Shown here: positions 59,868 through 64,000 of the stretch, in pieces | Layout: each line of letters starts with the position of its first letter | How positions within the stretch are numbered: position 1 is the stretch's first letter | Assembly (NCBI RefSeq): GCF_000179915.2 | Contig: NC_014963.1 | Span: 1,984,001-2,048,000, forward strand | Reading direction: 5' to 3' | DNA: 64,000 nucleotides | DNA from: Terriglobus saanensis SP1PR4 | Lineage (GTDB): Bacteria; Acidobacteriota; Terriglobia; Terriglobales; Acidobacteriaceae | Notes under the pieces: model-generated | What the model was told of the DNA's origin: nothing | Database searches by the model: none | Seen by the model: only the letters and a program-made list of their open reading frames with translations | Translations under genes and position numbers: made by a program

Positions 59868-60638
59868 CTAGCGGCCTAGCCAACCGCCATCGACGTTGAA
59901 GACGGTGCCGGTGACGTAGTCGCTGGCGGAGGAGGTCAGGAAGACTGCGGCTCCGGCCAGGTCGGAGGGTTTGCCCCAGCGGGCAGCGGGGATGCGTTCG
60001 AGGATCTGGCGATTGCGCGTCTCGTCCGCCTGCAGCGCTTCCGTGTTGGTGGTGGCGAAGTAGCCGGGGGCGATGGCGTTTACCTGGATGTTTTTGACGG
60101 CCCACTCGTTGGCGAGCGCCTTGGTGAGTTGGGCTACGCCGCCTTTGGAGGCTGCATAGGCGGGCACGCGGATGCCTCCCTGGAAGGAAAGAAGAGAGGC
60201 GATGTTGAGGATCTTGCCGGGGGCGTTGCGAGCAATCATGTCACGGGCGGCGAGCTGCGAGAGCTGGAAGACGCTGGTCAGATTGACCTGAAGCACGGTC
60301 ATCCAGTCGTCGAGCGGAAAGTCTTCGGCGGCGTGGCGCAGAATGGTTCCGGCGTTGTTGACGAGGATGTCGATCTGGCCGAAGGCCTTGATGGTCTGGG
60401 CGATGAGGTGCTGCGGGCCTTCGGTGGAAGAAAGATCGGCAGAGAAAGCTGCGGACTTTGACCCGGCAGCAGAGATGGCTGCGGCGGTCTCCGTGGCGGG
60501 TCGGCGGTTGCCGTGGCAGGCCACGGAGGCTCCCGCTTGCGCAAGGGCCGTGGCGATGGCTGCGCCGAGGCCGGAGGCGGATCCTGTGACGAGGGCAACT
60601 TTGCCGTCGAGGCGGAAGGTATCTAGGACGTTTGTCAT
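59868..60638 (-). CDS. kduD: SDR oxidoreductase, 2-dehydro-3-deoxy-gluconate 5-dehydrogenase (KduD-like)
   Basis: A 256-residue SDR with FRLDGKVALVTGSASGLGAA, NNAGTILRHAAEDFPLDDWM, the catalytic NIASLLSFQGG and YAASKGGVAQLTKALANEW, and the ending YVTGTVFNVDGGWLGR. The IxRxxxEDFxxxDW pattern is the one seen in KduD proteins, which reduce 5-keto-4-deoxyuronate products to 2-keto-3-deoxygluconate. It is divergent from the cupin-GH105-kduI operon. The start at 60638 is the family start; the open frame reaches much further upstream but is not similar there. Confidence 0.88.
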   Translation of the reverse strand: MTNVLDTFRLDGKVALVTGSASGLGAAIATALAQAGASVACHGNRRPATETAAAISAAGSKSAAFSADLSSTEGPQHLIAQTIKAFGQIDILVNNAGTILRHAAEDFPLDDWMTVLQVNLTSVFQLSQLAARDMIARNAPGKILNIASLLSFQGGIRVPAYAASKGGVAQLTKALANEWAVKNIQVNAIAPGYFATTNTEALQADETRNRQILERIPAARWGKPSDLAGAAVFLTSSASDYVTGTVFNVDGGWLGR

Positions 60639-60690
60639 TCTGCTGCTAACGATACTGCCCATGGAGATGGCGGGCAAATGCGTGTTTCGC

Positions 60691-60720
60691 TTGACCATGT
60701 TTTCCGTGCTCCCGTATGTT
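60691..60720 (+). promoter_or_regulatory. Promoter candidate of the cupin-GH105-kduI operon
   Basis: TTGACC (60691-60696), 18-bp spacer, TATGTT (60715-60720), 47 bp upstream of the cupin start. It lies in a 129-bp divergent gap with kduD. Confidence 0.45.
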
Positions 60721-60767
60721 GAACGGTGGAATTGCGCATTTCTTTTTTGCGCCAAAGGAATCCTGAT

Positions 60768-61274
60768 ATGACGAAGTTTTTTGCTCGACTGGCACTGGTG
60801 GCATCGGTATCGGCTGGATCTCTGGCGGCGCAGACAGCGCTGCCTCCAGTAACGAATGACACGGTAGATCGCAGAACCTCTGCGGAGATTGAAAAACAGG
60901 CTGCGGAGTTGTTGAAGATCGCTAAAGAGAAGCCGGACGGCATGGGTGGTGTGACGTTGGAGCGTTATCCCGGACATCTGACGATGCTTACGGTGCGGAC
61001 GAAGTCCGGCGGCGGTGAGATGCACAAGCATTTCAACGACTTTTTTATCGTCATCTCGGGCGAAGCCAATGTGCTGACGGGCGGAACCATCCCCGACGCC
61101 AAGGAAGGCGCGAACGGCGAGGTACGCGGGAGCAGCGTTGTGGGCGGCGTGGACCACTTGATCCGCAAGGGCGATGTGCTGCACATCTCTCCAGGCATCA
61201 ACCACCAGACAACAGTCAAGCCGGGAACGGTATTTACGTACTACGTGATCAAGGTTGAGGAGCCTAAGAGCTAA
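60768..61274 (+). CDS. Exported cupin-domain protein
   Basis: A 168-residue protein with signal peptide ARLALVASVSAGSLAAQ. The cupin barrel is seen in GGEMHKHFNDFFIVISGEAN (first cupin motif His/Glu-like ligands) and KGDVLHISPGINHQTTVKPG (second motif His). The role is unknown; cupins in uronate operons can be pectin-degradation helper proteins or isomerases. AAAGGA lies upstream of ATG 60768. The stop overlaps the GH105 ATG by one base, so they are translated together. Confidence 0.85.
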   Translation: MTKFFARLALVASVSAGSLAAQTALPPVTNDTVDRRTSAEIEKQAAELLKIAKEKPDGMGGVTLERYPGHLTMLTVRTKSGGGEMHKHFNDFFIVISGEANVLTGGTIPDAKEGANGEVRGSSVVGGVDHLIRKGDVLHISPGINHQTTVKPGTVFTYYVIKVEEPKS

Positions 61275-62452
61275 TGTTCGACTTAAAAAGTTTGGCTATA
61301 ACGACTCCCTTGGCGTTCGCGCTCTGCCTGGGGGCGCAGACGGCAACTCCGGAGCGCCCGAAGCAACAGATCCTCAACAAGGCAGCGGGGGATACCAGCG
61401 ACAACCCTGGAAAGGTCGACACTTCACTGTCGTCGAAGATCGCGCATAAGGATGTACGTATGGCGATGAAGAAGGTCGCGGACTGGGAACTCGGCCACTC
61501 TGAGGCGATCTTTACGCAGGACTGGACGTATGCGCCTTTGTATAGCGGTTTGCTGGCGACTTCTGCCACGATCGGCGATGCGAAGTATCACGATGCGGTT
61601 TTGAGGTATGCCGAGAAGGTGGACTGGCAGCTTCTGTCAGGGCGTTATGATCACGCGGACGATGAGGCCATCGGGCAGAGCTACGAAGTTCTCTATCTGG
61701 AGAGGAAGGACCCGAAGCGGATTGCGGCCCTGAAGGAGAATCTCGACAAGGTGATGGCGCGGGAGCGCGATCCTAAAAAAGACCTGTGGTGGTGGTGCGA
61801 TGCGCTGTACATGGCGCCGTCGACGTTTGTCACGATGGCGAAGATCACGGGTGACCGCAAGTACATCGACTTCGTGGACAAGGAATGGGACCTGACGACG
61901 GAGCACCTGTATGTTCCGGCAGACAAACTTTACTTCCGCGATGCGACGTTTCTGCAGAAGACCGAGGCGAACGGACAGAAGCTCTTCTGGAGCCGTGGTA
62001 ACGGATGGGTTTTGGCTGGGCTGGTACGGACTTTGACGGTAATGCCGAAGGATTATCCACAGCGGGCGAAGTATGTTGCGCTGTACAAAGAGATGGCGGA
62101 GCGCATCGCCGGTTTGCAGCAGCCCAGTGGTCTGTGGCGCACAGGGTTGCTCGATCAGACCGCGTATAAGGAAGATGAGATCTCCGGTTCGGCGTTCTTT
62201 ACATACGCGATGGCCTGGGGCATCAACAATGGCGTGCTGGATGCCAGCAAGTATCGTCCTGTGGTGGAGAAGAGTTGGACGGCTATGCTGGGACATGTGT
62301 TCGAGGATGGCAGGCTGGGATCCATTCAGCCGATCGGAGCTGCTCCGGGGACCTTTGGGCCGGGTTCAAGCTATGTTTATGGTGTGGGCGCGTTTCTGCT
62401 CGCGGGATCTGAAATCGACAAGATGGCTGGCATGAAGGGAATGAAGAAATGA
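61274..62452 (+). CDS. GH105 unsaturated rhamnogalacturonyl hydrolase
   Basis: A 392-residue enzyme with an exported-type N-terminus (LAITTPLAFALCLGAQ). The (alpha/alpha)6 barrel is recognised by FTQDWTYAPLYSGLLA, LWWWCDALYMAPSTFV (the Asp is the proposed catalytic acid), FWSRGNGWVLAGLVRTL and ISGSAFFTYAMAWGINNG. It removes the unsaturated uronic acid left by pectin lyases. The first base of the ATG is shared with the cupin stop, and the gene ends overlapping kduI (ATGA). Confidence 0.92.
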   Translation: MFDLKSLAITTPLAFALCLGAQTATPERPKQQILNKAAGDTSDNPGKVDTSLSSKIAHKDVRMAMKKVADWELGHSEAIFTQDWTYAPLYSGLLATSATIGDAKYHDAVLRYAEKVDWQLLSGRYDHADDEAIGQSYEVLYLERKDPKRIAALKENLDKVMARERDPKKDLWWWCDALYMAPSTFVTMAKITGDRKYIDFVDKEWDLTTEHLYVPADKLYFRDATFLQKTEANGQKLFWSRGNGWVLAGLVRTLTVMPKDYPQRAKYVALYKEMAERIAGLQQPSGLWRTGLLDQTAYKEDEISGSAFFTYAMAWGINNGVLDASKYRPVVEKSWTAMLGHVFEDGRLGSIQPIGAAPGTFGPGSSYVYGVGAFLLAGSEIDKMAGMKGMKK

Positions 62453-63279
62453 AGCTTTACCAGATGGCGGATGCGGTACGTTACCCGCGTATGACGACAG
62501 CGGAGTTGCGTGAGACGTTTCTGCTGGAAGAGCTGTTTCGGCCGGGTGCGATTGACCTGGCGTATGTGGATCTGGATCGCACGGTGATTGGCTCGGCGGT
62601 TCCAACTATTTCTCCACTGACGCTGGAGACGACGAGCGAGCTGCGGGCAGAGTATTTCTGTGAGCGGCGCGAACTGGGCGTGTTGAACGTTGGTGGCAAG
62701 GGAAGTGTCGTGGTCGACGGCAAGACCTTTGCCTTGGACAAGCTGGATTGCCTGTACGTTGCGCGTGGCAGTAAGGAAGTCACCTTCGCGAGTGAGAGCG
62801 AGGGCGCTCCGGCTGCGTTTTACCTTCTGAGCTACCCCGCGCATGCGGTGCATCCGACGGCGATGGTGAAGTTCGCCGATCTGGAGCCGGTCAAGCTGGG
62901 TGCGATTGAAACCTGCAACAAGCGCTCGATCTACAAAGCGATCCACGCAGGAGGTCTCAAGAGCTGCCAGCTCGTGATGGGGTTCACGCTCCTTGAGGCA
63001 GGAAGCAACTGGAACACCATGCCTCCGCATGTGCATATGAGGCGTTCTGAGGTGTATCTCTACTTCGACGTGGATGCCGCGCATCGCGTGATGCACATGA
63101 TGGGGCCGAAGGACGAGACGCGGCATCTGGTGATCGCCGATAAGCAGGTGGCGGTAAGTCCGGGTTGGTCGATCCATGCGGGTGTGGGCACGAGCAACTA
63201 TGCGTTCTGTTGGGGCATGGGTGGCGAAAACCAGGACTACAGCGATATGGATGGGATTGCGATCGCCGATCTGAAGTAA
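62449..63279 (+). CDS. kduI: 5-keto 4-deoxyuronate isomerase
   Basis: A 276-residue cupin isomerase acting on the unsaturated uronate released by GH105. Features: RYPRMTTAELRETFLLEELF at the start, WNTMPPHVHMRRSEVYLYFD (zinc ligands) and the C-terminal CWGMGGENQDYSDMD. The product passes to KduD and KdgK. Start overlaps the GH105 stop by 4 bp. Confidence 0.96.
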   Translation: MKLYQMADAVRYPRMTTAELRETFLLEELFRPGAIDLAYVDLDRTVIGSAVPTISPLTLETTSELRAEYFCERRELGVLNVGGKGSVVVDGKTFALDKLDCLYVARGSKEVTFASESEGAPAAFYLLSYPAHAVHPTAMVKFADLEPVKLGAIETCNKRSIYKAIHAGGLKSCQLVMGFTLLEAGSNWNTMPPHVHMRRSEVYLYFDVDAAHRVMHMMGPKDETRHLVIADKQVAVSPGWSIHAGVGTSNYAFCWGMGGENQDYSDMDGIAIADLK

Positions 63280-63309
63280 GACGTATGTCCGCAGACTGCG
63301 GAGACCCGG

Positions 63310-63347
63310 TTCGCCTACACTTCAATGGTGTAGGCGAATGTCTTTTT
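63310..63347 (+). terminator. Terminator or attenuator between kduI and the sugar kinase
   Basis: Perfect 11-bp stem TTCGCCTACAC/GTGTAGGCGAA, 7-nt loop, then TGTCTTTTT. It ends only 9 bp before the kinase ATG, so any read-through would be graded by this hairpin. Confidence 0.8.
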
Positions 63348-63356
63348 GGAGATGGA

Positions 63357-64000
63357 ATGGAACTGTTGACGCTGCGCGAACGTGCAGAATGCAAGTTTGA
63401 CCTGTTGAGTATGGGTGAGGTTCTGCTGCGGTTTGACCCCGGCGAAGAGCGCATCGTGCAGACGCGGCACTTCCGCGTGTGGGAAGCCGGTGGGGAATAC
63501 AACGTGGCTCGCGCGCTGCGGCGTGTGTTTGGGATGAAGACTGCCGTAGTGACGGCGCTGGTGGACAATCCAATGGGGCGGCTGGTCGAAGACCTGATGC
63601 TGCAGGGCGGCGTCAACCTGGACCACGTGGTGTGGCGTGAGTATGACGGGATCGGTGCGGAGTCACGGAACGGCGTTTATTTCATGGAACGCGGATTCGG
63701 CGTGCGCAACGCCGTCGGTTCGATGGATCGCGGACATACGGCGATCTCGCAGCTAAAGCCGGGCGATGTGGATTGGGACGCAATCTTCGCGCAGGGTGTG
63801 CGTTGGTTTCATACGGGCGGAATCTTTTGCGCGCTGAGCGCCACGACACCGGAGGTCGCGAAGGAAGCGATGCAGTCCGCGCGTCGTCATGGGGCCGTGA
63901 TCAGCTATGACTGCAACTATCGGCCATCGCTGTGGAAGGCTGTGGGGGGACGAGCGCGTGCGGCTGAGGTGAATCGTGAGCTGGCGCCTTATGTGGATGT
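63357..64000 (+). CDS. kdgK: PfkB-family sugar kinase, probably 2-keto-3-deoxygluconate kinase (partial)
   Basis: The first 214 codons are in the window; the C-terminus with the ATP-binding motif is cut off. The N-terminus LLSMGEVLLRFDPGEERIVQ is followed by EAGGEYNVARALRRVFGMKT (PfkB motif) and a ribokinase fold. Ribosome-binding site GGAG is before ATG 63357. The context after KduI makes 2-keto-3-deoxygluconate the likely substrate, but the partial sequence cannot confirm it. Confidence 0.85.
   Translation, partial: MELLTLRERAECKFDLLSMGEVLLRFDPGEERIVQTRHFRVWEAGGEYNVARALRRVFGMKTAVVTALVDNPMGRLVEDLMLQGGVNLDHVVWREYDGIGAESRNGVYFMERGFGVRNAVGSMDRGHTAISQLKPGDVDWDAIFAQGVRWFHTGGIFCALSATTPEVAKEAMQSARRHGAVISYDCNYRPSLWKAVGGRARAAEVNRELAPYVD

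Overview
The window is a 64-kb piece of a bacterial chromosome, about 58% GC, most likely from an acidobacterium of the Terriglobales/Acidobacteriaceae type (Granulicella, Terriglobus, Edaphobacter and relatives). This rests on the gene families present: a large TonB-dependent receptor with a carboxypeptidase-regulatory-like N-terminus, a TIGR03435 protein, a DUF1800 protein, an OmpR-type DNA-binding/TPR regulator, a BlaI/M56 pair, and many exported glycoside hydrolases. The species assignment is inference.

Layout. 1-12.6 kb is a glycan-degradation locus: GH38 alpha-mannosidase (cut by the window edge), TonB-dependent receptor, divergent OmpR/TPR regulator, GH92 alpha-mannosidase, threonine aldolase and GH29 fucosidase. 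This fits scavenging of mannose- and fucose-bearing glycoproteins. 12.7-21.2 kb is a patchy region with four frameshifted genes (receptor fragment, HxlR regulator, PIN toxin, tyrosine recombinase) that ends at the tmRNA gene ssrA. An intact BlaI-M56-HtrA operon lies inside it. 21.7-30 kb holds ligD-ku (non-homologous end joining), a MarR/VOC divergent pair, and a malate synthase operon. 30-40.6 kb carries msrPQ, a DUF1800 protein, a peroxiredoxin, ffh, DinB, engB, a PilZ protein with an atypical response regulator, YceI and an MFS transporter. 40.9-44.6 kb is an assimilatory sulfite/nitrite reductase with its siroheme synthesis genes, followed by an ECF sigma factor.

45.4-53 kb is the most unusual part. 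A GH20 hexosaminidase, NagA and a 1355-residue fusion (sodium/solute symporter, then serine hydrolase, then DUF1343/NamZ-type muramidase) look like a peptidoglycan-sugar salvage operon in which transporter and hydrolases are one polypeptide. 53-64 kb is mainly a pectin/uronate locus (UxaC, gluconokinase, two SDRs, cupin, GH105, KduI, KdgK), interrupted by larB-ridA-larE.

Two dispersed intergenic repeat families were seen. One is a hairpin found just after the stop codons of five genes. The other is a roughly 40-bp element present three times between 49.5 and 57.4 kb. No CRISPR array, rRNA or tRNA was seen.
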